Of a stretch of DNA of 64,000 nucleotides, positions 24,901-33,668 are shown in pieces. The notes under the pieces are model-generated. The model worked only from the letters and a program-made list of their open reading frames with translations. It was not told the DNA's origin and ran no database searches. Numbering within the stretch: position 1 is the stretch's first letter; each line of letters starts with the position of its first letter. Origin of the DNA: Aldehydirespirator sp965116965 (lineage in GTDB: Bacteria; Actinomycetota; Acidimicrobiia; Acidimicrobiales; Aldehydirespiratoraceae); assembly GCA_965116965.1 (NCBI GenBank), contig OZ220743.1:2108001-2172000 (forward strand), read 5' to 3'. Both the position numbers and the translations under genes were made by a program.

Positions 24901-27900
24901 TACCTGCAGTCCCAGGAACTCACCGACGAACTGTCCGCGTTCGGCGAGACGCTGGCAGAGGTATTCGCGGAGATCAAGGCTGCTGCGCGCGACGCCGCCG
25001 TCTTCGTTCTGGGCTATCCGTACCTGGTGCCATACAGCCTGCTCGACTATCAGGAGTACCTGAGCGCCGTGGCTGAAGACGAGAGGCATGAAGTTCCTAA
25101 CCCCGGGACCAAGTTTCTTCTCCGCGAACGGGAGCGTTGTGACTCGTTGAGGATCGATCCGCTTCTCAAGGCGGTGGATGTGCCGCTGATAGATGAAGAT
25201 TCGGCGGTGAGCCTGATCGATGCGCTCGCGAGCCTTCCGGACTTGGCCTCGGAGATCGACGGATTGTATGGGCCTGGTTTGTTCGGTGGTGGCGATTCGT
25301 CCGGCGCGGTGATGGATGCGGCGAATCTGTTGTTGAAGATCGACACTGTTGAGAAGGTGCTGTTGGCGACTGCAGCGGATCGCCTGAACGGTGTGATCGA
25401 GTCGCGTGCGCGTGAGGCCGGGGTTCATGTCGTGGATGTGTCGGGGGCGTTTCGTGGTCATGATCAGTGCGGGTCTGATCCCTGGTTGAACGGCCTTGTC
25501 GTCGATGAGCAGTCTTCGGAGTGGTTGCCCCTCTCGGGGCGGTCGTTCCATCCGAACGCCGCCGGTCACGAGCAGTACGCGGCCGCGCTGTTGGACTTCG
25601 TTGCCTCGGCTCTAGAGGAGCCTGATCTAGAGGAGCCTGATGTCGTGGTGAACGCGGCCGGGTTGCCGGCCAATCCTGCTCCGGAGCTTCCGTCGTCGTC
25701 CCAGCAGGCGAAGGCTTCGCAGGGCGCGTCGGGTTCGTCGGATCCTGGGGGTTCGGGGGTTCGCTCTGGCGGCGCGGAGCCGCCTGAGGAGCCGCCTGAG
25801 GAGTCGTCGGGGGTGGGGTTGGTGCAGAACACGGTGCTGTGGCCGCGTCGGGTGAGCCCGGCCGGGGCGCGTTGCGGTAATTTCTTGGCTCCTGGTGATG
25901 GGGTTGTGCTGTCTGCTGAGGGGTTCGCGCCAGCTTCGTCGGTAACGTTTGTGGCGGTGGCGGCGACGGTTTCGGGGGCAGTGCTGCCGGCGGTGTCGGT
26001 CCCTGCGGTGACCGCGGACGCTGCTGGGAGCATCGAGGCAGCATGGACGGTGCCGGCGGTTGTGGCGGGGGAGGACTCGGCGGCGCCGCGGGCGTATCTG
26101 TTCAAGGCGGTCGGCGCCGACGCGTCGAGTGATGCGTTGGCGGCGTTCACGCCGGGGCCGTTGGTGGCCTATCCGTCGTCGGCGCCGTGCGCGGTCGACG
26201 ATTCGGCTGCGACGACGATCGGGCGTCCGGTGCGGGTGGCGGTGTTGGCGAACGACACGGCTGCGGCGGGCGGCTCGTTGGATCCCGCGTCGGTGACCGT
26301 CGCCGGTGTGCATGGCGGGGAGTTCGCGGTGGACAGCTCCGACGGTTCGCTGACCTTCACGCCGGCTGTCGGCTTCGTGGGCACGGTAACGGCCCGGTAC
26401 CGCGTCGCCGACAACTGGGCGATGCCGGTGGGTGCGTCGGTGACGGTCACGGTGGACGCGGGCTGCACCATCACCGGCACAACGGGCGTGACCGACATTG
26501 CTGGCACCGACGGCGCCGATGTGATCTGTGTTCCCGACCCTAAGGACCGCTCGGCGTTCCACATGATCGACGCCAAAGCCGGTGACGACATCATCATCGG
26601 CGGCGACGGCGTCGAGTGGGTCCACGCCGGAGCGGGCACCGACACCGTCTATGGCCGCGGCGGCGACGACGAGATCACCGGCGGAGTGGGCACCGACACC
26701 GTCTACGGCGGCGCCGGCTTCGACACCGTCTTCAGCGTCGACCTCGCCGACAGCATCGTCGATGACGCCGACGGCTACGAACTGCTCGTCGCGGAGCCCT
26801 CCTCGTCGGCGCACACCGCGCCGGTCGTCTCAGACGACGCGGCGCACACTGCGCCCGGTGAGACGCTGGAGGTCTCGGTGCTCGACAACGACTATGACCC
26901 CAACGAGAACCTTGCGGAGGGGTCGCTGGCCATCGTTACGGCGCCGGTGGCGGGCACCGCTCAGGTGGCCGTGTCGGCGACCGGCGAACTGGTCATCCGC
27001 TACGTCGCCGGTGACCGCGACGGCGCTGACTCGTTCAGCTACGAGGTGTGCGACACCCTCGGCGCCTGCGGCACCGCCGAGGTGGCAGTCACCGTCGGCA
27101 CCAGCGGTTGCACGATCGTCGGCACACCCGGCGACGACACCCTCGTGGGCACATCCGGTGCCGACGTGATCTGCGGATTGGGCGGCGACGACACCCTCTA
27201 CGGCCTCGACGGCGACGACATCCTCATCGGCGGCCCCGGCGACGACACCCTCTATGGCGGCGACCACACCCGCATCGGCGCCACCGACGGCGACGACATC
27301 CTCTTCGGCGGATCGGGCGACGACACCCTCGCAGGCGGCAACGGCGACGACACGTTGTGGGGCGGCGCCGGCTCGGACAGCCTCGAAGGCAACCGCCGCA
27401 GCGACGTCCTGGTCGGCGGTACTGGCTCGGACATCCTCAACGGCGGCGGCGAGAATGACACCCTGTGGGGCGGGATCGGCGACGACACTCTCATCGGCCA
27501 CGCCGGCGACGACGCCCTCCACGGCGGGCCAGGCGACGACACCCTCACCGGCGGCAACGGCGACGACACCCTGCGGGGCGGCCCCGGAGCGGACACCCTC
27601 ACCGGCGGCGCCGGCGACGACGCCCTCTGGGGCGGATCGGGCGACGACACCCTCGACGGCAACAGCCACAACGACACCTTGTGGGGCGGCCCCGGAGCAG
27701 ATTCGCTGCGCGGCGGCGGCCACAACGACCGTCTCATCGGCGGTCCCGGCGGCGACACCCTCCGCGGCGACGCAGGCGACGACCGCCTCTGGGGCCAAGG
27801 CGACGGCGACACCCTCGACGGCGGCAACGGCAGCGACTACATCGACGGCGGCGACGGCACCGATGCCTGCACCCGCGGCGAGACCACGGCGCGATGCGAG

Positions 27901-27906
27901 CCGTGA
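21904..27906 (+). CDS. Giant secreted LRR - SGNH hydrolase - RTX protein
   Basis: 2000 residues, GTG start, signal peptide (AAALAAAALLAGSVAPAAG). After an N-terminal domain of unknown fold comes an LRR cap (YNSTDGANWTRNTNW, ~225), seventeen 24-residue plant-type LRRs (LxxLxLxxNxLSGxIP, residues ~263-670), an SGNH/GDSL esterase domain (ALGDSYSAGENG ~821, TIGGNDLGF ~977, SFHPNAAGHEQYA ~1215), a Ser/Pro-rich linker, two cadherin/VCBS-like domains (VLANDTA, VLDNDYD) and two blocks of calcium-binding RTX nonapeptides (GGxGxD) to the end. RTX tails normally serve type I secretion, yet a Sec signal is present. Likely a cell-surface or secreted lipase/esterase adhesin. It overlaps the next gene by 13 bases. 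Confidence 0.9.
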   Translation: MHIVFFDQYGLRRLAGLWRGVAAALAAAALLAGSVAPAAGSEFPSALEGTVGATVATQAAAAGWWDGTGALAQAPPAIAEQGQCAALGDGRFVLLGSGSLSKVCYGVDGSFAGSPVGVGWAAGFDAEGPFVEVLLVGAATMDHQRYRGFGELDVVFGGGAFAADFAGCEYQSASGWSSCRTVAAGATLPPGGFVGVGTVGIDLPARRARSSDDGTATPAVQRAALVALYNSTDGANWTRNTNWNTTDPVADWYGVTTDGDGNVTWLYLSRNSLSGSIPTQIGDLASLTSLNLDRNSLSGSIPAEIGDLASLTSLNLDRNSLSGSIPAEIGDLASLTSLDLASNGLSGSIPSSLGNLTSLYTLRLNSNSLSGGIPDGLRNLSNLERLSLGVNGLSGSVPSWLGSLTKLTHLHLNGTDLSGGIPQEIGDLANLVHLGLRDNDLSGEIPEELGSLSNLVNLQLDTNRLSGSIPEELSNLSNLQWLKLDRNSLSGSIPARFGDLTSLQRLHLGGNRLSGQIPAGLAGLTDLRDLFLDNNSLSGSIPAELGRLSGLRQLWLHRNSLTGAIPEQLGDLTLLHDLYLRDNNLSGTIPSTLGNLAELLNLSLSGNNLSGAIPAEIGNLIGLRRLDLSRNSLSGSIPAGLGGLTNLNYLNLSGNSLSGCVPAALVSVSHVAFDSGLTYCFSARMPVGFRVAEDHGSRSARGGVVVSRSVVLEYAGGAGSPFGYRDVAVEVQSGPSAGASVRCRVRSLAALSGLDDALGSCRTDIGGGVTLVYTAGSFGRDDMSREDELRVFVDSNRDGIWQDGEPFADLAAVRFSHAARLVALGDSYSAGENGQFRASGGFGAGSDGGYYLTDNPAAFDCHRWNRAYARLLPSLESSVYGDVETYACTGAITLNVFHPDDRDYDGLHDTLGAPPRPSVRPRPGVRETIETNRPSPAAEPYVWPPPTGGQDEDWEPRQGRSLRDANTRQAVDMVTLTIGGNDLGFADVIKSCYLGGCAPYLQSQELTDELSAFGETLAEVFAEIKAAARDAAVFVLGYPYLVPYSLLDYQEYLSAVAEDERHEVPNPGTKFLLRERERCDSLRIDPLLKAVDVPLIDEDSAVSLIDALASLPDLASEIDGLYGPGLFGGGDSSGAVMDAANLLLKIDTVEKVLLATAADRLNGVIESRAREAGVHVVDVSGAFRGHDQCGSDPWLNGLVVDEQSSEWLPLSGRSFHPNAAGHEQYAAALLDFVASALEEPDLEEPDVVVNAAGLPANPAPELPSSSQQAKASQGASGSSDPGGSGVRSGGAEPPEEPPEESSGVGLVQNTVLWPRRVSPAGARCGNFLAPGDGVVLSAEGFAPASSVTFVAVAATVSGAVLPAVSVPAVTADAAGSIEAAWTVPAVVAGEDSAAPRAYLFKAVGADASSDALAAFTPGPLVAYPSSAPCAVDDSAATTIGRPVRVAVLANDTAAAGGSLDPASVTVAGVHGGEFAVDSSDGSLTFTPAVGFVGTVTARYRVADNWAMPVGASVTVTVDAGCTITGTTGVTDIAGTDGADVICVPDPKDRSAFHMIDAKAGDDIIIGGDGVEWVHAGAGTDTVYGRGGDDEITGGVGTDTVYGGAGFDTVFSVDLADSIVDDADGYELLVAEPSSSAHTAPVVSDDAAHTAPGETLEVSVLDNDYDPNENLAEGSLAIVTAPVAGTAQVAVSATGELVIRYVAGDRDGADSFSYEVCDTLGACGTAEVAVTVGTSGCTIVGTPGDDTLVGTSGADVICGLGGDDTLYGLDGDDILIGGPGDDTLYGGDHTRIGATDGDDILFGGSGDDTLAGGNGDDTLWGGAGSDSLEGNRRSDVLVGGTGSDILNGGGENDTLWGGIGDDTLIGHAGDDALHGGPGDDTLTGGNGDDTLRGGPGADTLTGGAGDDALWGGSGDDTLDGNSHNDTLWGGPGADSLRGGGHNDRLIGGPGGDTLRGDAGDDRLWGQGDGDTLDGGNGSDYIDGGDGTDACTRGETTARCEP
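22690..23913 (+). repeat. Seventeen tandem 72-bp LRR-coding repeats
   Basis: Exactly seventeen units of 72 bases without indels encode the LRR array. Units 1-3 are nearly identical at the DNA level, indicating recent duplication, while the later units are diverged. Confidence 0.85.
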
Positions 27907-29489
27907 CCCGCCCGCTCCGGGCGCGCCGGCCGACGCTGCCGTGGCTCGTACTGGTGATCGCGGTGGTCGCTGCCGGGTGCAACGGGAGCGGCGCCCGCGA
28001 GCCGGTGGCCGAACCGGAGCCCCCCACCGCGGATGACGGTGCATCAGGCGAGCCCATAGAGGCGGGCTGGAGCGAAGCCGACCTGTTGGAGGCGATCGAG
28101 GCCGCTGGCGCGGTGTCGGGGCTTGTAACACCGCCGAGTCGCGCCGAATCCTGCGGTCTGCGCCCCGACGGCCAGTTGGTGTGCTGGGGGTTGGACAGTG
28201 CGCCGTGGAAGTGGCAGCAGCCCGAGGGCGTGTTCGCGGCGATCAGCAAGGGGCTGCTTCACGGCTGCGCTCTACGGGTGTCAGGGGAGGTGGATTGTTG
28301 GGGGCTACTGGACTTGGACGCCCCTGAGGGTAAGTTCGCGGCGATCAGCACGTCGGAGTTCCGGAGCTGTGGTTTGCGTCCTGAAGGTTCGGTGGAGTGC
28401 TGGGACGGTCTCGCGGAGTTGCTTGAGGGTGCGGACCCGCCAGTAGCCGATGTGGCCCTTCTTGCCGATGTGGCCTTTCCTGGCGGGGTGTTCAGTTCGG
28501 TGAGTGTCGGGGGCGCGCATGTGTGCGGTCTGCGGCCGTCTGGGGAGGCGGTGTGTTGGGGGGCGAACTGGTTCGGGCAGGCCGATGCGTCGCCGGGGCC
28601 GTTCGTGGCTGTCGATGCGGGTGCGAGCCATTCCTGCGGGCTGCGTTCTGACGGGTCTGTGACATGTTGGGGCGAGGACTCCCCGGACGCGGCTGAGTTG
28701 ATGACCTTCGGCTACCGGTTCGGCGGCGACGAGCAGGCCTACGTGGTGGACCAGCGTGATACCGAGGCGAGGACTCAGGAGTTCTTCGAGGCCTTCGGCT
28801 TCACTGGCCAGTACTTCGGCGCGTCGGATGTGGTGTTGTTGGACCTTGAGGGCGCGGTGCCCGAGGTCGAGGCGCGCGAGGAGATGGCCCGCGGCGCGGC
28901 GGGGTGGGAGCCGCCTGCAGGTCCGTTCGTGGCGGTGAGCGCAGGCGAGGGGTTCACGTGCGGGCTGCGCGTGGACGGTGAGGCGGTGTGTTGGGGGTAC
29001 TACGCCCGCGAGGAGCCTCGCATTCCCCTTGAGGTGTATTCCGACGTCTACGGGGACCGGCTGTGGGACTTCTACGATGCCGTCAAGGATTCGGTGCTCG
29101 CCGGGGAAGACGCATTCGACCCCGAGTTCTATTCGTTGTATGAGTCGCTGTACGGTGCCCGTGTCTGGGAGCTGGACCCCTCACGGTACTTGGTGGTCGG
29201 TCATGACTACAGCCTGAGGCAGCCCTCGGTCCCGTCGGGCGCAGGACGCGAGCCCGAGTACCTGATCGATGGTCCCGAGCTGATCCCCGTCGCGTCGATG
29301 GTCGCCCCCCTGGAGCTGATCGCCCCGCCGCCTGGGCCCTTCGTAGCCGTGGAGGCGGGCTGGGAGCGAGCCTGCGGTCTGCGGCCCGACGGCGAACTCG
29401 AGTGCTGGGGTGTCGAGTCTGAGGACGGCGCGCCGCCGCCGGGGCCCTTCGCCACCGCGCCGATCACCGCGACGGCTGCGACCCCGTAG
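27894..29489 (+). CDS. RCC1-repeat lipoprotein
   Basis: 531 residues. The ATG at 27894 lies inside the end of the preceding gene (13-base overlap), so the pair is co-transcribed. A signal peptide ends at the lipobox VVAAGC. Seven RCC1-type blades each carry a CGLRxDGxxxCWG motif with a Cys pair, for example SCGLRPDGQLVCWG and TCGLRVDGEAVCWG. Two inserts (around residues 270-320 and 370-450) interrupt the propeller. In bacteria such propellers are extracellular; a role with the LRR-hydrolase is inferred from the overlap. Confidence 0.85.
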   Translation: MRAVTRPLRARRPTLPWLVLVIAVVAAGCNGSGAREPVAEPEPPTADDGASGEPIEAGWSEADLLEAIEAAGAVSGLVTPPSRAESCGLRPDGQLVCWGLDSAPWKWQQPEGVFAAISKGLLHGCALRVSGEVDCWGLLDLDAPEGKFAAISTSEFRSCGLRPEGSVECWDGLAELLEGADPPVADVALLADVAFPGGVFSSVSVGGAHVCGLRPSGEAVCWGANWFGQADASPGPFVAVDAGASHSCGLRSDGSVTCWGEDSPDAAELMTFGYRFGGDEQAYVVDQRDTEARTQEFFEAFGFTGQYFGASDVVLLDLEGAVPEVEAREEMARGAAGWEPPAGPFVAVSAGEGFTCGLRVDGEAVCWGYYAREEPRIPLEVYSDVYGDRLWDFYDAVKDSVLAGEDAFDPEFYSLYESLYGARVWELDPSRYLVVGHDYSLRQPSVPSGAGREPEYLIDGPELIPVASMVAPLELIAPPPGPFVAVEAGWERACGLRPDGELECWGVESEDGAPPPGPFATAPITATAATP

Positions 29490-29654
29490 CGCGATGGATG
29501 GGCCCTCCGCCGGGCGGGCCGTCGTATGACCGAGCCCGGTTCGCGTCACATGCGCGACGAACACCCCGGTACCGGTGGCCGCATGCTTCGCCGACGGCCT
29601 GGCAGTCTGCGACCCTCGCTGCCGCCGCGCTGGCCGCGCATAGCCCGACCTTAG

Positions 29655-29790
29655 GTCACCGTCGGCGGCTACACGGGGTGGGCCAGCGCCGCAGCGTACC
29701 TCGCCTACCCGGCTACCGTCGAGGACGTGACCGACGAAGTAACCCGCACAGTGGGTGGGGTCCGCAAGCGTCGAGTATGCACGAACTGGC
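29655..29790 (+). pseudogene. Fragment of the SH3-like lipoprotein gene
   Basis: The bases encode VTVGGYTGWASAAAYLAYPA, then VEDVTDEVTR, matching the lipoprotein at 17430-18752 (nt 18358-18490) with one extra Ala codon. No start or flanking domain remains; the fragment runs into the second long repeat. Confidence 0.75.
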
Positions 29791-29798
29791 CCCTGACC

Positions 29799-29944
29799 CG
29801 GCAAGTTGAGGTCTGCCTTGCAGGCTGCAGAATGCCAGCGGCGCTTGAATCGACGGTTGGAGCCATGACAATGCTCTGACCTCTATGAACTCGATCCGCG
29901 CCGTCCTCAAATGTGCAGCAAGACGATTTCAAATGTGCAGTGCC
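29799..29944 (+). repeat. Long direct repeat, copy 2
   Basis: Matches 20605-20756 in the same orientation. It contains GTCTGCCTTGCAGGCTGCAG and two AAATGTGCAG motifs. Together the copies bracket the delta', LRR-RTX and RCC1 genes. The following stretch 29945-30160 holds no convincing gene. Confidence 0.6.
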
Positions 29945-30160
29945 GTTCTGGGAGCGCCCGTTTGTCGAGGTCAGGGAATTGTGCGAAGGCGCCTCCAGGT
30001 TCACATCAGTTTTCTGGGCCCCTTGTGTTCGGTTTTCTGGGTGGGACGCGCCGTCGGGACGTTGTTGGGGTGATTGCGGGGCGCGTGCTGTCCCGTTTGG
30101 GCGGTTCCGCGCGGCTGATCGGTGACGCTGCGCCGGTGTGTGGTGCCGGCGGGCGCGCTG

Positions 30161-30187
30161 ACGCTGACGGTCAGGGACCGTCAGCGT
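30161..30187 (-). terminator. Hairpin downstream of the transposase-like gene
   Basis: A perfect 12-bp stem ACGCTGACGGTC / GACCGTCAGCGT with a 3-base loop starts 22 bases beyond the stop at 30209. No U-tract follows on the minus strand. An equivalent CTGACGG hairpin follows the homologous gene at 62597, so it may be an element end as much as a terminator. Confidence 0.6.
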
Positions 30188-30208
30188 GCGACCGGTCTCT
30201 CGGTGGCG

Positions 30209-32137
30209 TTAGGGCGGCGCTCGGGGCGGTGCTTGGGTGTCGCTGGAGTCGGAATCGGCAGCGGGAGATGGTTGAGCGGCGGCGGTGGTCAGGCAAGCGA
30301 TGGACTTGGCGAGCTTCTTGGCCTTCTGTCGGCGCTTCTTGAGCTTCTGTTTGGCTGTGAGCCGCTTGTTGTAGTTGATGATGGTGGCGACCGCCGCGAG
30401 GGTGTTCGCGGCGAGTCCGAACGCGAGGCAGGCGTCATTATCGAGACCCAGTCTCTTGAGCTTGCCGATGACGATTTCAACGACGCTGCGCCGGTGGTAG
30501 GACTTCCACCACACCGGTGTGCCGTGTGGATGGTCCTGATAGAAGTCGAGTTCGTCGATGTAGGCGCTGACTTGGCCTCCGCAGCATGCGCCGGAGCCGG
30601 GTGAGCTCAGCGGGACCTTGTAGGACGCCGTCTGGGTCGGGGTAGCTGCGCGGCCGGCGTGCACCGGGCACAGCATCGGCCGGGTGCTCCTGCCTCGAGT
30701 GCTCTGCCGCAGGGCGCCGTTGGTGCTGAAGCGGTCCTCCTGGGCTCGGGTCGCGAACCATTCTTGGCGAGCTGCGTCCTGTTGGTTCCTTAGCTTCTTC
30801 CGCTCCTTCTTGGTCAGCTTCTTTCTCTGCTTCTTGGTCGTCTCGGCGGGGTACTTGCTGTGCAGATGCTCAGGGAGGGTGTAGCGGTCGGGTGTGACCC
30901 ATTCGGGCAGGATCGTGCCGGCGTTGATGATCGCGGGCTGCTTGCGCCTGCCCAGCGTGATGGGGTCGGCCTTGGCGACGACCTTCGCGGGGTAGTCCAT
31001 CACCACGTTTATGTTCGCCTCGTGCAGGGGACGCAGAAACGACTCGCGCTTGACGGTGTACGCGCGGTCCGCGACGACTTCGCGGATGTTGGGAGCGATT
31101 TTGCGGGCCCTCATCACCGCGTCGCAGCCGACGGGGCCGGGGTTGGTTCCCGCGGGGGCCATGACCATCGCCAGGACATAGAGGGGCACCTTCGCCCCCA
31201 CCTGGTAGCGGCGCGGGTCGCCCTGCCACGCGATGGTGCGGCACAGGACCACGATGTGCAGGTCATAGCCCACAAAGAAATGCGCTCCACGCTTGGCGGT
31301 CGCTGACGCCCAGCCGGCGCGCATGTCGGGATCTTTGCCCCGGATGATGCGGCCGTCGGGGCCGACCTTGATCCCGAGGCTGCGGGCGGCGGCTGCGAGG
31401 TGGTCCTTCATGGTGGCGGGCTCGGGCAGATCGGGGTCTTCGAGGATGTCGCGGCGATGCCGTGCGTACGGGTCGTTCTCGAGTCTCGCGGCCTGCCTGA
31501 GCCGTGTTTTTGCTGCGTCGTTGAGATCTCGTTGTTTGGTGAAGACCCGGGGGACCGCGTAGCCCTCGACGGGGGTGCTGTCGAGCACGACCGACGTGGC
31601 GGCGCGGCGGATGCGGCGCGGCACGCTCGCAACAGTCATCGCGTTCGCGATCCATGCCAGGTCGCAGCGCACGTCGTCTGAGTACCATCCCCGCCGCAGC
31701 CGCCGCTCCAGCCACTTGAGCGTCGCCTGGACCACGCTGTACTTGACCGTTATGGGACAGCCGTTGTCGTCGATGAGGCCGAGCTCTTCGGCGATAGCTG
31801 GATGCAGCCCGTTGAGCACCGAGCACACGTCGCTGCGGCGATAGGTCTTCATCAGGTGCGCGGTCATCTCGATCCCCACCAGCAGCGCCTTGGCGGTGAG
31901 GTGACGCTTGCGTCCCAGCCGCCTGGTCATCCGGCGCTGCACCCTCTCGAGGGCGCCGCTGCGCTCCACGACGCTGATCATCCGCCGCCCTAGCCGCTCG
32001 TCGGACAGCATCGGCAGCGTCTCAGGCGTCGGGTGATCGTCGGGCAGTTCGCGTCGCTCCCATGCCAGATACTGCGCCACGGTCAGCCCCGCGGCGGTCG
32101 CGGCCCGCTGTAGACGACGCAGAACTCTGCGCTTCAT
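30209..32137 (-). CDS. DDE transposase-like protein (partner of integrase-like protein)
   Basis: 642 residues. A DDE/RNase H-like pattern is visible: SVVLDSTPVEGYAVP (first Asp), REVVADRAYTVKRES (second Asp) and RRSVVEIVIGKLKRLG (Glu). A lysine-rich insert (~450-480) and an alanine/lysine C-terminus ending APPRAPP surround it. The gene overlaps the integrase-like gene by ATGA. A diverged homologue lies at 62597-64000 (shared PAGTNPGP/PANTNPGP and terminal PPRxPP). I treat it as a mobile-element protein; I cannot name the IS family. Confidence 0.65.
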   Translation of the reverse strand: MKRRVLRRLQRAATAAGLTVAQYLAWERRELPDDHPTPETLPMLSDERLGRRMISVVERSGALERVQRRMTRRLGRKRHLTAKALLVGIEMTAHLMKTYRRSDVCSVLNGLHPAIAEELGLIDDNGCPITVKYSVVQATLKWLERRLRRGWYSDDVRCDLAWIANAMTVASVPRRIRRAATSVVLDSTPVEGYAVPRVFTKQRDLNDAAKTRLRQAARLENDPYARHRRDILEDPDLPEPATMKDHLAAAARSLGIKVGPDGRIIRGKDPDMRAGWASATAKRGAHFFVGYDLHIVVLCRTIAWQGDPRRYQVGAKVPLYVLAMVMAPAGTNPGPVGCDAVMRARKIAPNIREVVADRAYTVKRESFLRPLHEANINVVMDYPAKVVAKADPITLGRRKQPAIINAGTILPEWVTPDRYTLPEHLHSKYPAETTKKQRKKLTKKERKKLRNQQDAARQEWFATRAQEDRFSTNGALRQSTRGRSTRPMLCPVHAGRAATPTQTASYKVPLSSPGSGACCGGQVSAYIDELDFYQDHPHGTPVWWKSYHRRSVVEIVIGKLKRLGLDNDACLAFGLAANTLAAVATIINYNKRLTAKQKLKKRRQKAKKLAKSIACLTTAAAQPSPAADSDSSDTQAPPRAPP

Positions 32138-33171
32138 GGGCCCGTGCCCAGCATCAACGCCTCCTCGGGCGTCATCGCTGCGGCGGCGTGTGCCAGCACA
32201 TCGTCAAAGGCGCGCAGACCCGGACCGCCCGCCATCAGATGCAGCGCGGCAGGTGGGGTGTGCGCCATGTGCGCGAGGAGCCACGTCACGCGGGCGCGCC
32301 GCAAAGACAAGCCCTCAGGCGGCCCCAGCCGCGCAGCGATGTGGCTGGCGGCGTTGTGAGACTCCCCGGGGAGGAACCGCTCGGTGTCGCAGCCGTCCGC
32401 GGCCTGTCTAGCCATGTCGGTGTAGATGCTGCGAACCATCGTCAGCCGCGGGTTCGCTGCCGGGACCTGCACCGCGACCCGCCCGCCGGGCCTCAGCACA
32501 AGGTGCTGGGGGCCGCACAACGCGATCTCAGTGCCCAGCAGCCCCGCCCCCAAAGCAGCCGCCACGAGCCACATCCGCGCTACTCGATTCGACCGGCCCG
32601 GTATCACCGCAGCCAGCGCGAAGAAGCTCTCCTCAGCGGCCGAGTACGGCACGGGGCTACGCGGCCGTCTCACCGGAGGAGCCGGCGGCGGCCACAGCTC
32701 CGGGCAAACAGCGCGGCTCACCTGCCGAAGCGCCGAGTGCATAGCGTGGCGCCATCCCCGTGTTTGATCCCTGCCGATGTGCATCACGAAGTGCTTGACG
32801 TTGTGGGGATGTAGCACCACCGCGGGGTCGGTTTCACCCCGCGTGCGGTGCATCCAGATCGCCAGCCGTGCCGTCGCCCACAGCAAGCGCTTGGCGATGC
32901 GCCCAGTGGCCGGCGCCGCCGTCGCCACCCAAGTCCGCACCATCGCAGCCACCACCGGCCACGCCGCAGCGTCCGCAGCGTCAAGCCGTCCAGGTCGCCA
33001 CGTCCCCAGCACCGCGGCCACCGGCCCAGGGAGCGCCCGACCTGCACGCCGGGTCACCACAGACCCCCCGCACCGCAGCAGCGACGGCACCGCCGCAGCC
33101 CCATCAAGGCTGTGGAGTTGCTTGCGTTCCTGGTTCTGTTTCCGGTATCGTCCATTTCGCCTATTCGGCAA
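32134..33171 (-). CDS. Tyrosine-recombinase-like protein
   Basis: 345 residues; the first codon appears to be TTG. It has an N-terminal SAM-like region, a PYSAAEESFFALAAV helix, LGAGLLGTEIALCGPQHLVL, and a final GLSLRRARVTWLLAHMAHTP block where classical integrases have RxxHxxR. The expected catalytic Tyr near the C-terminus is not evident, so it may be a catalytically altered relative. It precedes and overlaps the DDE-like gene; the pair probably forms one mobile unit. Confidence 0.55.
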   Translation of the reverse strand: MPNRRNGRYRKQNQERKQLHSLDGAAAVPSLLRCGGSVVTRRAGRALPGPVAAVLGTWRPGRLDAADAAAWPVVAAMVRTWVATAAPATGRIAKRLLWATARLAIWMHRTRGETDPAVVLHPHNVKHFVMHIGRDQTRGWRHAMHSALRQVSRAVCPELWPPPAPPVRRPRSPVPYSAAEESFFALAAVIPGRSNRVARMWLVAAALGAGLLGTEIALCGPQHLVLRPGGRVAVQVPAANPRLTMVRSIYTDMARQAADGCDTERFLPGESHNAASHIAARLGPPEGLSLRRARVTWLLAHMAHTPPAALHLMAGGPGLRAFDDVLAHAAAAMTPEEALMLGTGP

Positions 33172-33222
33172 GAGCCGCAGCGCCCAACTCTTTGGTCAGA
33201 TGGGGGGCGTTGCGGCTTGCCC
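33167..33222. terminator. Large hairpin at the 5' end of the integrase-like gene
   Basis: GGCAAGAGCCGCAGCGCCC (33167-33185) pairs with GGGCGTTGCGGCTTGCC (33206-33222) around an A/T-richer loop, and is followed on the plus strand by CCTTTTGTT. Read rightward it looks like an intrinsic terminator; read leftward it lies in the leader of the integrase-like gene and overlaps its start, where it could affect translation. Confidence 0.45.
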
Positions 33223-33668
33223 CTTTTGTTGCTTGTCACAAACGTAGGCAGCAGGCCTCTCTGCGAGGGCCGTTGGGCCTGGCTCCCGCCGAAACCCTGA
33301 AACGTGCACAACGGAACCTACGATTCCGGCACGAGAAAGCCCCAACTTCAACACGCCGAATCCAGGCCCTGAGGACTAGCGATGCCATCACCATCGCGTC
33401 CCATAGCCACCTCAGACTTCGATCTCTACATTTTGCTGGTTTTCCCATGGAAATAGAAACTACGTGAGGGGTGTGACGCCGAACATTCTGTGCCACCCCC
33501 CGGCCCTCAGAGCTGATTCCCGTCACCCGCGAGACGGTTTACGACCACACGACAAGGCTCTGTCGACACGCCCGATAACCCCGACGTTTCCCACCAAAAT
33601 GGGAACACACCCGTCGGCGTTGTCACCCTAGGAAATGCTGCGCTGCGTCGCGTCTATCGTCGTCGCCG
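33223..33668. other. Intergenic region before the duplicated-HTH gene
   Basis: About 445 bases, lower in GC than the neighbours around 33300-33480. I find no gene. TATCGT at 33655-33660, eight bases before the ATG at 33669, may be the -10 for the next gene. Confidence 0.4.

Noticed and set aside
26580..27900. Possible satellite or CRISPR-like periodicity
   Set aside because: The periodicity is codon-based and encodes RTX nonapeptides; there are no conserved direct repeats with unique spacers.
23674..28131. Long minus-strand frames opposite the LRR-RTX gene
   Set aside because: They mirror repeated codons of the LRR/RTX protein and have low-complexity Arg/His or Val/Ala content.
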